In this document: piece by piece, positions 1-8,843 of the stretch | Numbering within the stretch: the first letter of the stretch is position 1 | Layout of the letters: every line of letters starts with the position of its first letter | DNA from: an uncultured Lachnospiraceae bacterium | GTDB lineage: Bacteria; Bacillota; Clostridia; Lachnospirales; Lachnospiraceae | DNA length: 64,000 nucleotides | Direction of reading: 5' to 3' | Assembly: GCA_910585075.1 (NCBI GenBank) | Contig: CAJUED010000007.1 | Location: 60,589-124,588, forward strand | Notes under the pieces: model-generated | The model's database searches: none | Told to the model about the DNA's origin: nothing | Seen by the model: the letters and a program-made list of their open reading frames with translations, nothing else | Translations under genes and position numbers: made by a program

Positions 1-3000
1 TCATCTTCCGGCTGCGCCACAATTTCCATAGCATCTATATAAGCCAGCAGAAGCATTTTGCTCCCGTCTTCCGTATAACCGGCCTTGTCACTGGCAGCTT
101 CGCTTTCCTCTGCCTGTCCGGCGATTCTGCCATTGCTTGCTTCCGTACTCATATCTTCCACGGTTCTGTCATTGCCCGCCTTCGCACTCATATTTCCCGC
201 AGTTCCGCCATTGCCTTCTGCTCCTGTGCCTATATCCTCCGCAGCTCCGCCGCTGCCTGTTCCTGCTCCGCCGGTGAGGCCATTTTCCTCCAAAAGATCA
301 GTAAGCGTCCCTCCTGCCGCGTCAAGATTCTTCTCAAGCTGCGCCATGGTATAAGTTCTCTGGTACCCAATCAGTCCTCCCGTAAAGGCGTCCCCGTTGA
401 CGCTGCCCAGACTGTTATCCGACCGAAAGCCTGTCATTGCCACATCCACCGAAAGGTTAACCACGTTAGCGCCGATACAGCCGCCCACATAATATTTCCC
501 GGTCACGCTGTTTGGACGCATCACCAGATTTGTCTCAAGAAGCTTTTCCGAAGCGTTCAGGCCTATACAGCCGCCCACGCCATTTCCATAGCCGTAAATC
601 TGTCCGCCAACCAAAGTGTAATGTACGTCAATCATCCCGGCAACATCATTAAAGCCAATGATACCGCCTACATAATCTTTCCCTACCACAATACTGGAAA
701 CGGATTTGACCTGAATATTTTCGCTTTCCTCCGAAAACTCCACATTGCCATTGTTGTATCCAACCAGTCCGCCTGCGCAGTCCCCGGCCGCCTTCCAGTC
801 CTCTACAATCATGTTATAAATTGAGCCGCTGTAATCGGAAATATAGCTGGCGCAGTCGGAGATTGTTCCATTTTCGCCGTTATATCCCACAATACCGCCA
901 ATATACCGGTCATAGCCTGCCACCACCCCGTTGTTGATGCAGCTTGTAATGGTGGTCTGCTCTTTGCCGTCATTTTTCCCTACGATACCGCCCACGCAAC
1001 GGTTGCCAATTACATAGCCTGCATTGGTGGTGACTTTAACGCCCGCATCCGCCGCCTGTGTGATGGCCTCCTGCAGATCGTTGGACAGTCCCCCGGCAAT
1101 ACCACCCACATAATTTGCGCCAAAAACCCAGCTTCCCTTCCGGGTGCTGCAGCCTGCCAGCTGACTGTTGTTGCCGTATCCAATGATACCGCCCACAAAA
1201 CGCCCTAAAAGCAGCTCGTCCTTCTTGGTATCGTCAAAGGTTTCTTTATATTTGGACGCATTGACACAGCTGGTAATCTGGGCTCCGTCGCCAAAGCCCA
1301 GGATACCGCCAAAATATCTGCCCTCCAGCGTCTCCTTAAGGGGCTGTCCCGCCCCGGTTTCTTCCTCTTTTACGTTACACAGGATTAGCCCCTCATTGGT
1401 GCAGTCCTTTAAACTGACCAAATCCGAGCCTGAACCGCCCGAACCGAGAGCAGTTGAAGCGGCGGTGAAATCACCCTTTAAACCGCCGGCAATACCGCCG
1501 GTAAAGAGATTTCCTGTCACATCCGCATAATTGGTACAGTTCTCCACGTGCACACCGTTGCCTGCACCTGCACCTTCCGCTCTGCCAATCCAGGCGTACC
1601 CAAAGATACCGCCGATACCGTACGCATATTCCTTCGCCCGTTCTTCCACAGCACCGGCGGATGCGTCTGCTCCATCGTCTGCATCGGTTCCGTCGCCTGT
1701 GCCTGCTCCGCCTTCGCCCGCGCCTCCGGGAACTGCACCGGGCGCACCTCCGCCTGTTCCTCCCAAAGCCGCACCGGATACTTCTTCTCCCGAACCTCCA
1801 CTCTTTTCCTTATCCGGGTTTGGCAGCCCGGCTGTAATAATGCCTTCCATAGTAAGGCCGTTTAACTGAATGTTGGTTCCGTCTGTCAGCCTGGTAAGGG
1901 CACCGTCCGCTCCTTTCCCCGCCTGCACACCCACAAGACCGCCTATTCCCGCCGGTTTTTTATTATCTTCATTATTTACCCTGTCATTTAACACTGCCAA
2001 AAGGGTCTGGTGATTCTCTTTGGTTGTTTTCACGGAAATGTTCTTAAGACTCCCCTGATTCCGGCCGCACAAAATCCCAATTCCATATAAATTATCAAAA
2101 TATTCCGCTGCCGCCCCGTCTTCCTTCGCAAGATACAAAACAGGGTCTGTCAGAGTCAGCTCCTCTATCCTGCCCTCCGCTTCACAGAACAGTCCCAGAT
2201 AATGGGACAAATTTGCTTTCTTTTCCGTCTCATCCGTATACAATTTACCAATCAGGTCGTCATTCGGTATGGAACCGGTTCCCAGGTGAAGATTGACCAA
2301 ACTGGTCTGATTCCCTTTTCCTTTCAACACATGCGTTGAAGCCAATAATGAAACAGAAGGGAAATCCTGTATCATATCACCCTTTTTCACACTGTTCCAC
2401 TCTACGCTTCCATAGTCGGGATTGACGCCTGCTCCTCCCTCAGGACTACGCACCACCCCATACATACCGACTCCACTGGTCAGCCAATCCATATTCCGGC
2501 TGGTAAGTACAAACTCCGCCTCTTTGGCCGCATCATAATAGCGAATGTTGGACAAGTGACGGAAACGGCTGATTTCCGCCTCCATCTGACTGCCCGCCGT
2601 ACCGTCCGGGTTTGTCATGGTCTTAAAATCTGCTTTGGCATAAAGGGTGTTTTCCGTATTGGAGCGCACCGGATTGCTGGGCTTATACTCCGTAACGTCC
2701 CCGCCCATTACATCCTGATTATAAGTAGCCTGAGCCTGAATCTCCACATAAATATTCTGGGGATTCTTTAAAGCCTTCAAATCCGCTATCTCTCCCAGCC
2801 TGGTAATACTGGTATTGGCATTTCTTGCCACCGCGTCAGGCGCTGCCCCTGCGCCTGCTTTCGCCTCATTCACCTTAAGAAGCTCCGCCGTCATCATGCC
2901 GTCCAACACCAGAGACATCCTTCCGCTGGAGCCGTTGGTCTGCTGATAGGTAAAAGGAAAGGCCCAGGTTCCATAAGCCGCAGCTTCGTCCGGATTAGTC

Positions 3001-3920
3001 TGGGAAGGAGAACGCAGCTCCAGATTGACCATACCGGTCCGTGTCCGCAGTCCGGTACTTTCTTCCTCGGCAGTTTTTAAATACTTTTGCAGTTCATTCA
3101 GTTCCACCTCGGTGGTAAAAAGTTTTTCGTCTCCAGATTCCCCTTTTTGATAAAAGGTAAGCACATATTTTACATCCAGATTGTCGTATCTGGAATTACT
3201 TGTCCAATTTAAGGACAAGGTCTCGCTGTTAATCAGATTGATGGTCGTCACCTTTAAACGTACAGGCTTTAATTCCACCACATTGACTACATCCTCAACG
3301 GAATAGTATCCCAAAAGCTCCTCTTTTCTGGTATCGTAGGAGCGCCAGTCGCCCGCCGCGCTGATGCACAGCTGCCCGTCCCCTGTGGTCTCGCTGTAGG
3401 TAAGGCCCTCACACCTGGTTCCGTAGAAGGCCGAATACACCTGCCCGGACTCCACATCCACCTCTATCACGATAGACGCGTTGAAGAAATCCTTACTGTA
3501 AACGCCGCTGTCCAAAAGTTTCATGGCCTGCGCTTCCGATGACGAAGCGCCTGAGCCGCTAACCGCTATCGCGTAAATGCGTCCTTCCTTTTCATCCCCG
3601 GCAGGAAAGGTAGTATTCAGCTCGCCGCCGGCCGTGATTTCTTTCTTAAAGGACTCCCACTCTCCCGAAGCCCTATACCAGGTCAGGGTGGATTCCGCCG
3701 CCAGGTAAGCCGTCTTGGCGTTCTCCTCATTTTTGCGGAACTCCGCTTTTTTGATAAAATGCATAGCGGTGGGAATGCCAATGGCCGCCAGTATTCCTAT
3801 AATTACCAGCACTACCACAAGCTCCACCAGTGTGAAACCTTTATCCTCGCCAGTATTTCTACTTCTATTTCTATTTCTGCTTCTATTTTTATACAAAAAT
3901 TGATTTACCGACTTTTTCAT
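1..3920 (-). CDS. Giant prepilin-like surface protein with GLUG-like repeats (partial)
   Basis: The frame stays open from the ATG at 3918-3920 to the left edge: 1306 codons with no stop, so the C-terminus is missing. The N-terminus is a type IV prepilin signal: a basic leader, then GFTLVELVVVLVIIGILAA, with Gly before the cleavage site and Glu at mature position 5. After the pilin helix come a Lys/Glu-rich segment, several hundred residues of beta-rich sequence, and from about residue 600 many short repeats of the type GGIVGYN / GGIIGYG / GGIAGG. These resemble the GLUG motif of secreted adhesins. Two Gly/Ala/Asp-rich low-complexity spacers interrupt the repeats. The leader holds an Asn-Arg-Ser run encoded by a hexanucleotide-like repeat. 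Ordinary pilins have 120-200 residues, so this is more likely a pilin-anchored adhesin or tip protein; that role is inferred. pilT lies just upstream on the same strand. Confidence 0.82.
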   Translation of the reverse strand, partial: MKKSVNQFLYKNRSRNRNRSRNTGEDKGFTLVELVVVLVIIGILAAIGIPTAMHFIKKAEFRKNEENAKTAYLAAESTLTWYRASGEWESFKKEITAGGELNTTFPAGDEKEGRIYAIAVSGSGASSSEAQAMKLLDSGVYSKDFFNASIVIEVDVESGQVYSAFYGTRCEGLTYSETTGDGQLCISAAGDWRSYDTRKEELLGYYSVEDVVNVVELKPVRLKVTTINLINSETLSLNWTSNSRYDNLDVKYVLTFYQKGESGDEKLFTTEVELNELQKYLKTAEEESTGLRTRTGMVNLELRSPSQTNPDEAAAYGTWAFPFTYQQTNGSSGRMSLVLDGMMTAELLKVNEAKAGAGAAPDAVARNANTSITRLGEIADLKALKNPQNIYVEIQAQATYNQDVMGGDVTEYKPSNPVRSNTENTLYAKADFKTMTNPDGTAGSQMEAEISRFRHLSNIRYYDAAKEAEFVLTSRNMDWLTSGVGMYGVVRSPEGGAGVNPDYGSVEWNSVKKGDMIQDFPSVSLLASTHVLKGKGNQTSLVNLHLGTGSIPNDDLIGKLYTDETEKKANLSHYLGLFCEAEGRIEELTLTDPVLYLAKEDGAAAEYFDNLYGIGILCGRNQGSLKNISVKTTKENHQTLLAVLNDRVNNEDNKKPAGIGGLVGVQAGKGADGALTRLTDGTNIQLNGLTMEGIITAGLPNPDKEKSGGSGEEVSGAALGGTGGGAPGAVPGGAGEGGAGTGDGTDADDGADASAGAVEERAKEYAYGIGGIFGYAWIGRAEGAGAGNGVHVENCTNYADVTGNLFTGGIAGGLKGDFTAASTALGSGGSGSDLVSLKDCTNEGLILCNVKEEETGAGQPLKETLEGRYFGGILGFGDGAQITSCVNASKYKETFDDTKKDELLLGRFVGGIIGYGNNSQLAGCSTRKGSWVFGANYVGGIAGGLSNDLQEAITQAADAGVKVTTNAGYVIGNRCVGGIVGKNDGKEQTTITSCINNGVVAGYDRYIGGIVGYNGENGTISDCASYISDYSGSIYNMIVEDWKAAGDCAGGLVGYNNGNVEFSEESENIQVKSVSSIVVGKDYVGGIIGFNDVAGMIDVHYTLVGGQIYGYGNGVGGCIGLNASEKLLETNLVMRPNSVTGKYYVGGCIGANVVNLSVDVAMTGFRSDNSLGSVNGDAFTGGLIGYQRTYTMAQLEKNLDAAGGTLTDLLEENGLTGGAGTGSGGAAEDIGTGAEGNGGTAGNMSAKAGNDRTVEDMSTEASNGRIAGQAEESEAASDKAGYTEDGSKMLLLAYIDAMEIVAQPED

Positions 3921-4085
3921 ATTATCCCTATACACATCCAATGGCCCGCAATTTAGGCCTGAGCACAACCATAACATTTGCATTTATACATTTCTTATTT
4001 GCATAAAAATGTCCGGCAGTTACTGTTTTTCCAATTTACACCATTTTGTCTTTTAGCCAAAAAACCATGGTTATCTTTTAATTAT

Positions 4086-5138
4086 CTAAAATTTCCCCTC
4101 TATCGTATCCGCATCCTGAGCGAAGGCAACCGCCATCTGCCGGGTAATCTTCCCTTCCCGCACCAGCTGCACAATGGCGTCATCCATGGTGATCATCCCC
4201 ATTCTCCTGCTGGTCTGCATGATATTGGCAATCTGATGGGATTTTCCCTCCCGGATTAGGTTCCGAATCGCCGTATTGGCATGCAGGATTTCAAAGGCCG
4301 CAACCCTTCCTTTTCCGTCCGCTCTTGGAATCAGCTGCTGAGAAATAATTGCCTCAAGCACGTTGGAGAGCTGCACCCTGATTTGCTGCTGTTGGTGAGG
4401 CGGGAAAACATCAATCACACGGTCCACCGTGCTTGCCGCCCCTATGGTGTGGAGGGTGGAAAGTACCAGATGCCCCGTCTCCGCCGCTGTCACTGCCACG
4501 CTGATGGTCTCATAATCCCGCATCTCCCCCACCAGAATCACATCCGGGTCCTCCCGAAGAGCCGCCCGCAGGGCATTGGCATAGCTTAAGGTGTCGATAC
4601 CGATTTCCCTCTGGTTTACCATAGACATCTTATGAGGATGCAGGTACTCAATGGGGTCTTCCAGGGTGATAATATGGGCGTCCCTGTACTGATTCACTTT
4701 ATCAATGATTGCCGCAAGGGTGGTGGACTTTCCGCTTCCCGTAGGCCCTGTCACCAGCACAAGCCCTCTTTTCTTCTGATATAAGTCGATTACGGAGGCA
4801 GGCACCCCAAGCTCCTCCGGGGAGGGTACGCTGGTTGCCACCAGACGGAAGGCAAGGGCCGCGGCTCCCTGCTGGCGGAAAACATTCACCCTGTAGCGTC
4901 CTATATCTGCAATGGAAAAGGACAGGTCATATTCTCCCCGTTCCTGAAAACCCTCCAGCTGCTCCCCGTCCATAACACGCTGCGCCGCCGCCATAGTGTC
5001 TTCCGGCGTCAGAGTATCATAGGGCATAGGGAGCAGGCTGCCGTTTACGCGCATTCTGGGGGAAATCCCCGCCGTCAGATGCACGTCGCTGGCCCCTGCC
5101 TCCCCTGCTTTTTTCAATATTTCTTCTATCCGTATCAT
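4086..5138 (-). CDS. pilT: PilT-type twitching motility/secretion ATPase
   Basis: This 350-residue protein has the usual PilT length and layout. An N-terminal PAS-like domain carries the ASDVHLT motif. The RecA-like core has Walker A GPTGSGKST near residue 130, an acidic box around TLEDPIEY, Walker B DVILVGEMRD near 200, and the His box HLVLSTLHT. PilT hexamers hydrolyse ATP at the inner face of the membrane to depolymerise type IV pili. The final AIRNLIREGKSHQI region matches the PilT signature rather than the assembly ATPase PilB. The start ATG is preceded by AAATGAGGTAAA. It sits 8 bp after the sensor kinase gene and 165 bp before the giant prepilin, so the three are probably co-transcribed. 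No pilB, pilC or pilD is in the window. Confidence 0.93.
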   Translation of the reverse strand: MIRIEEILKKAGEAGASDVHLTAGISPRMRVNGSLLPMPYDTLTPEDTMAAAQRVMDGEQLEGFQERGEYDLSFSIADIGRYRVNVFRQQGAAALAFRLVATSVPSPEELGVPASVIDLYQKKRGLVLVTGPTGSGKSTTLAAIIDKVNQYRDAHIITLEDPIEYLHPHKMSMVNQREIGIDTLSYANALRAALREDPDVILVGEMRDYETISVAVTAAETGHLVLSTLHTIGAASTVDRVIDVFPPHQQQQIRVQLSNVLEAIISQQLIPRADGKGRVAAFEILHANTAIRNLIREGKSHQIANIMQTSRRMGMITMDDAIVQLVREGKITRQMAVAFAQDADTIEGKF

Positions 5139-5146
5139 AATTTACC

Positions 5147-6472
5147 TCATTTCCGCGCTGCTTTTTGCGCTTCCTGTCTCACTGTCTGATTGAGCAGAAC
5201 CCTGACGGTAAACATTCCCCTGTCCGCCAGAAAATCCGTCTCCCCATCGTATCTGGATGCCGTTCTTTCAATACTGGACATTCCAATGCCCCTGTCATGT
5301 TCGTACCGGGAATCCCCACTGCGAAAATGCATATCGGCCGCACAGGAATTTCTGCACTGAATCACAATTTTATGCCCTCTCTGACAAATATTCATCAGAA
5401 TTTTTTGCTCCTTCATCCCTGAATCCAAACAGCCTTTAATTGCATTTTCATAGATATTGGCCAGAATGGCCACCAAATCAATGTCCCGGATAAACAGCTC
5501 CTCCTCCACCTCAACATACATTTTCACCTCAATGTTTTCCTTCCGGGCATAACCGGCATAGGCGGTCAGAATACCGTTCACTGCCCTGTTGGCGCAGATG
5601 CGCTCCGGTTTCGTGCTCTCAACATCCTCCCGGTACTCGTCTAAATAGGACAGAAGCCTTTCCATATCGCCGCTTTTTACATATTCACGGATCAGCATGC
5701 AATGATGCCGCACATCATGGCGGATTCTTGCCGCTTCCTGCTGGGCCTTTTTCTCCAGCTCCAGCTGCCTGTATAAGAACTGCTCATTCAACTCCAAAAG
5801 CTGCTTTTCCCTCTGATAGCACCGCTCCATTCCCAAGTGATAGTACAGATAAAAGACCAGATATTGAATAATTCCCGCCATGAGCATTATCACGAAAAGC
5901 CGCACCATGCCGGAAAACACAAACTCCCGATCCGCCGGCAGATAAGCCACAAGAGAGGCAATGATCACGGATACCACTATAGTCACCGTGCTAAACCTAT
6001 CCAGCTCCCCTTTTAAAAACTCCACCCTTTCAAAGAAAGGCCTCCGAAACCGCCTTACCAAAAACAACACAATAAAGCCCGCAAGTAAAGCACGTATCAA
6101 AATATCCACCCACATATTTTCCTCAAACAGCCAGCGCGAGATATCCACCCCTGAAAATACGCACACCGACAACAGGTAAAAGCCCAGGGAAATTTTGTAC
6201 AAGGACAGATAAAGCCCGTCGTCGCTGAGCATCCAGCAAAAAATCCACGTGGGCACCAGACAGATCAGCCCTGCAAATCTTACATAACTCTCTCTGTCGA
6301 GCATATACCATACGCTGTAGCCGGCCGTAATCAGCGCCACAAACGCAATATAATATGAAATTGTCTTTTTCATGGGAAATTTTGGATGGTCCAGTAGAAG
6401 AAATACAGCCATCATCAGCACTGCCCCTATCCCATTACGAAGAAGCGCTACCCAATAATTACCACCTAACAT
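5147..6472 (-). CDS. GHKL-type sensor histidine kinase
   Basis: The predicted protein has 441 residues. About six hydrophobic segments fill the first 220 residues, followed by a coiled-coil linker rich in Glu/Gln. The dimerisation box RIRHDVRHH carries the likely phospho-acceptor His. The ATPase domain shows the N box NIYENAIKGC and a DRGIGMSSI glycine box. This is the AgrC/ComD/VirS class that normally partners a LytTR response regulator; one is encoded at 12200-12928, beyond the sugar operon. I chose the ATG at 6472 because GGAGG lies 7 bp before it; a GTG at 6502 is in frame but has no clear site. The ligand is unknown. Its position directly before pilT suggests it may sense surface or peptide signals that control the pilin genes, which is inference. 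Confidence 0.85.
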   Translation of the reverse strand: MLGGNYWVALLRNGIGAVLMMAVFLLLDHPKFPMKKTISYYIAFVALITAGYSVWYMLDRESYVRFAGLICLVPTWIFCWMLSDDGLYLSLYKISLGFYLLSVCVFSGVDISRWLFEENMWVDILIRALLAGFIVLFLVRRFRRPFFERVEFLKGELDRFSTVTIVVSVIIASLVAYLPADREFVFSGMVRLFVIMLMAGIIQYLVFYLYYHLGMERCYQREKQLLELNEQFLYRQLELEKKAQQEAARIRHDVRHHCMLIREYVKSGDMERLLSYLDEYREDVESTKPERICANRAVNGILTAYAGYARKENIEVKMYVEVEEELFIRDIDLVAILANIYENAIKGCLDSGMKEQKILMNICQRGHKIVIQCRNSCAADMHFRSGDSRYEHDRGIGMSSIERTASRYDGETDFLADRGMFTVRVLLNQTVRQEAQKAARK

Positions 6473-6721
6473 CACTTTCCTCCGGCACTGCCTGATGACC
6501 ACTGATATTTTGATTAATTTTTGTTGATATTTGTTATTTTATATTTATTTTTGTCGTTTATCTATGTTCACATTATATAACCAATTGTCTGTTTTTTGAA
6601 AGAGCTTGGGCATGGATTGCACTTTTTTCGGAATACTTCGCCGCTTTTTTCTTAATTGCCTGTCGAGTGGGTCGATTGCAAACCGACTTTCCCGTTTTGT
6701 AAGCGTCCTTCATGTCAGGTC

Positions 6722-6766
6722 AAAAAAAGACTAAGCGCCTTCTATTTCAGAATTCAGCGCTTAGTC
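6722..6766 (-). terminator. Rho-independent terminator of the sugar ABC operon
   Basis: A 10-bp perfect stem (GACTAAGCGC at 6729-6738 with GCGCTTAGTC at 6757-6766) is followed, on the minus strand, by a run of seven T. It lies 80 bp after the stop of the last permease gene. The rest of the 6473-6846 gap shows nothing else I can name, beyond an AT-rich stretch likely to hold the sensor kinase promoter. Confidence 0.85.
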
Positions 6767-6846
6767 CCTATATTGCCTCAGTATCTTTTCCGCGGAATAT
6801 GCTGGCATTTGTCAGCTTCCAAACCGGCTTTTTCTCCGGTATAAAT

Positions 6847-7713
6847 TTATGCCTTAACAGCCCCCGCTGTCAGCCCGTCTATAATCTGCTTCTGTGCTAC
6901 CAGATAGAAAATCATGATCGGCACCATGCTCAGCATAAATGCCGCAAAGGCCAGATTGTAAGCCACCGTATATTGAGATTGGAAATTATACTGAAACAGC
7001 GGCAGCGTCCAGAATTTCTGGCTGGCATTTAACATCAAAAGCGGCAGCTGGAAATCGTTCCAGATCCACATCACGTCCATAATAATAACTGACACAACAA
7101 TCGGTTTCATCATGGGATATACAATCTTTACAAAAGTATAAAATACGCCCGCTCCGTCAATGTAAGCCGCCTCCTCAAGCTCATAGGGAATTCCCGATAA
7201 AATATAGCTTACGGCAAGGAGCAGTCCTTCCGATAAGGAATAGCACCAGTACAATAAAATCAATCCGTAGCTGTTCATCATATTCAGCCTGCTCATCAGC
7301 TTAATCTGCGGAACCATCAGAATTGTAAAGGGCACAAAAGCACCGGAAATAAAAAGGATATAAATAACATTATAATATATCTTTTTCATATTTCTGGCCA
7401 CCGAATAGGAAACCAGGGGCACCAGAAATGCAATTCCCAGCAGGGAACAGATTGTAATAAACAACGAGTTTTTAATATAGTAGAAAAAATTTGCATCATT
7501 GATAACCGATATAAAGTTATCCAGATACAGGCTGGTAGGCAGGGCAAAAAAGTTCCTTGCCGTTTCTCCCGGCGCCTTAAAGGCTGTGATGATCGTCACA
7601 TACATAGGAAACAAAATCAATAAAACGCCCAGACCCAATATCACATAAATCATCGTCAGTTTTGCTTTTTTATAAACCAAAGCTTTTTGTACCGTATTTT
7701 CCATATTTGCCAT
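6847..7713 (-). CDS. Carbohydrate ABC transporter permease, MalG-type
   Basis: This 288-residue membrane protein has six hydrophobic segments. The EAA loop, EEAAYIDGAGVFYTFVKIVY, follows the fourth of them; it couples the permease to the ATPase. Length, the short cytoplasmic N-terminus and the LFPMYVTIITAFK start are typical of the MalG/LacG (COG0395) subunit of sugar importers. It starts 3 bp after the companion permease, with AAGGAG before the ATG, so the two are translated together. No ATPase gene follows. In Firmicutes such transporters usually share one MsmK-type ATPase encoded elsewhere. The sugar is not identifiable from sequence. Confidence 0.93.
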   Translation of the reverse strand: MANMENTVQKALVYKKAKLTMIYVILGLGVLLILFPMYVTIITAFKAPGETARNFFALPTSLYLDNFISVINDANFFYYIKNSLFITICSLLGIAFLVPLVSYSVARNMKKIYYNVIYILFISGAFVPFTILMVPQIKLMSRLNMMNSYGLILLYWCYSLSEGLLLAVSYILSGIPYELEEAAYIDGAGVFYTFVKIVYPMMKPIVVSVIIMDVMWIWNDFQLPLLMLNASQKFWTLPLFQYNFQSQYTVAYNLAFAAFMLSMVPIMIFYLVAQKQIIDGLTAGAVKA

Positions 7714-7716
7714 AGC

Positions 7717-8604
7717 TTACTCCTTCTCACGCGTAACACGGATTTGAATGATTGCAATAATTGTTATCAAAAGAAAACAAAGCGTTGACTCCGCCGACGA
7801 ATAAGCAAATTTCATATCCGTAAAAGCATGCTTATAAATCATATATGCAATTGACGTGGTGGCAAATCCCGGGCCTCCGTCCGTGGTAGCCTTGATATAG
7901 TCAAATACCATAAGCCCTGAACGGGCGTTTAGGATAACGATAATTGAAATGGTCGGCAAAAGAAGGGGAAGGGTAATCTTCTTTAAGGTCTGCCAGTCAT
8001 TTGCCCCATCCATTCTTGCCGATTCGATAATATCCCCGGATATTGTCTGAAGGCCTGACAGCGCCAGAACCGTCGGCATTGCGGTTCCCTGCCAGACATT
8101 AATGAAAAGAATGGCCCACATAGCGGTGGAGCTGTTTCCCAGAAGGGATTTTGAAAGAACCTCCACTCCCATTGCCTTGCCCAGCTCCGGAAGCAGGTTG
8201 CTGTAAATCTGATTAAAAATCAATCCGATCGTCACACTGCTGAGCACTGCCGGGAAGAAATAAACCGAACGGAAAAAGGAACGTCCCCGCATCTTCCGGT
8301 TCAGCAAAATGGCAAGAAATACCGACAACGAGGTACAAATGATCACCAGAAGCAGCGTATATAAAAATGTACGCCCTATAACAGCCCTGTCCGTCTTATC
8401 GGAAAACACGGCGGCATAATTCTGAACACCCACAAAATCGTACGATTTGGCAATTCCGTTCCAATCCGTCAGGCTGTAATAAATCCCCGACAACATGGGA
8501 TATACAATAAAAAGTACATACAGAACAACCGCCGGAAACGTAAACAGAAAAAACAGTGCGTTTCTGGATAAAGATTTTTTGTTTAATGATGCTTTTTTAC
8601 TCAT
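7717..8604 (-). CDS. Carbohydrate ABC transporter permease, MalF-type
   Basis: This 295-residue protein has six membrane segments and the EAA loop ESARMDGANDWQTLKKITLP, as in UgpA/LacF-type (COG1175) subunits. It lacks the large periplasmic P2 loop of enteric MalF, which is normal for Gram-positive sugar importers. With the adjacent MalG-type protein it forms the membrane channel. A GAGGG site precedes the ATG at 8604. It is separated from the binding-protein gene by 239 bp that hold a strong stem-loop, an arrangement that often lets the binding protein be made in excess. Confidence 0.93.
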   Translation of the reverse strand: MSKKASLNKKSLSRNALFFLFTFPAVVLYVLFIVYPMLSGIYYSLTDWNGIAKSYDFVGVQNYAAVFSDKTDRAVIGRTFLYTLLLVIICTSLSVFLAILLNRKMRGRSFFRSVYFFPAVLSSVTIGLIFNQIYSNLLPELGKAMGVEVLSKSLLGNSSTAMWAILFINVWQGTAMPTVLALSGLQTISGDIIESARMDGANDWQTLKKITLPLLLPTISIIVILNARSGLMVFDYIKATTDGGPGFATTSIAYMIYKHAFTDMKFAYSSAESTLCFLLITIIAIIQIRVTREKE

Positions 8605-8765
8605 AGGAATCCCTCATACTGCCCACAGCCTGCAAACCCGGATGTCAGCAGAATTTTGTTCTTGGAAAATTATTGGTTTACATAACTCTTTATCATATAT
8701 AATCAAATATATGAAGATGCCAAAAGCCCTTCCTGTGCTTTGCATCTCCTGCAAATGGCGAATAT

Positions 8766-8818
8766 AACGAAAATTACTGAGGCATATCTTCTTTGACAGA
8801 CTCTCAGTAATTTTCGTT
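8766..8818 (-). promoter_or_regulatory. Intercistronic stem-loop between binding protein and permeases
   Basis: A 16-bp perfect inverted repeat (8766-8781 with 8803-8818) lies between the binding-protein gene and the two permease genes. No T tract follows on the minus strand, so it is a weak terminator at best. It may protect the upstream transcript from 3' decay, as in other sugar-transporter operons; this role is inferred from position. Confidence 0.7.
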
Positions 8819-8843
8819 TCAAGTTACATTCAGCTTTTTTTCT

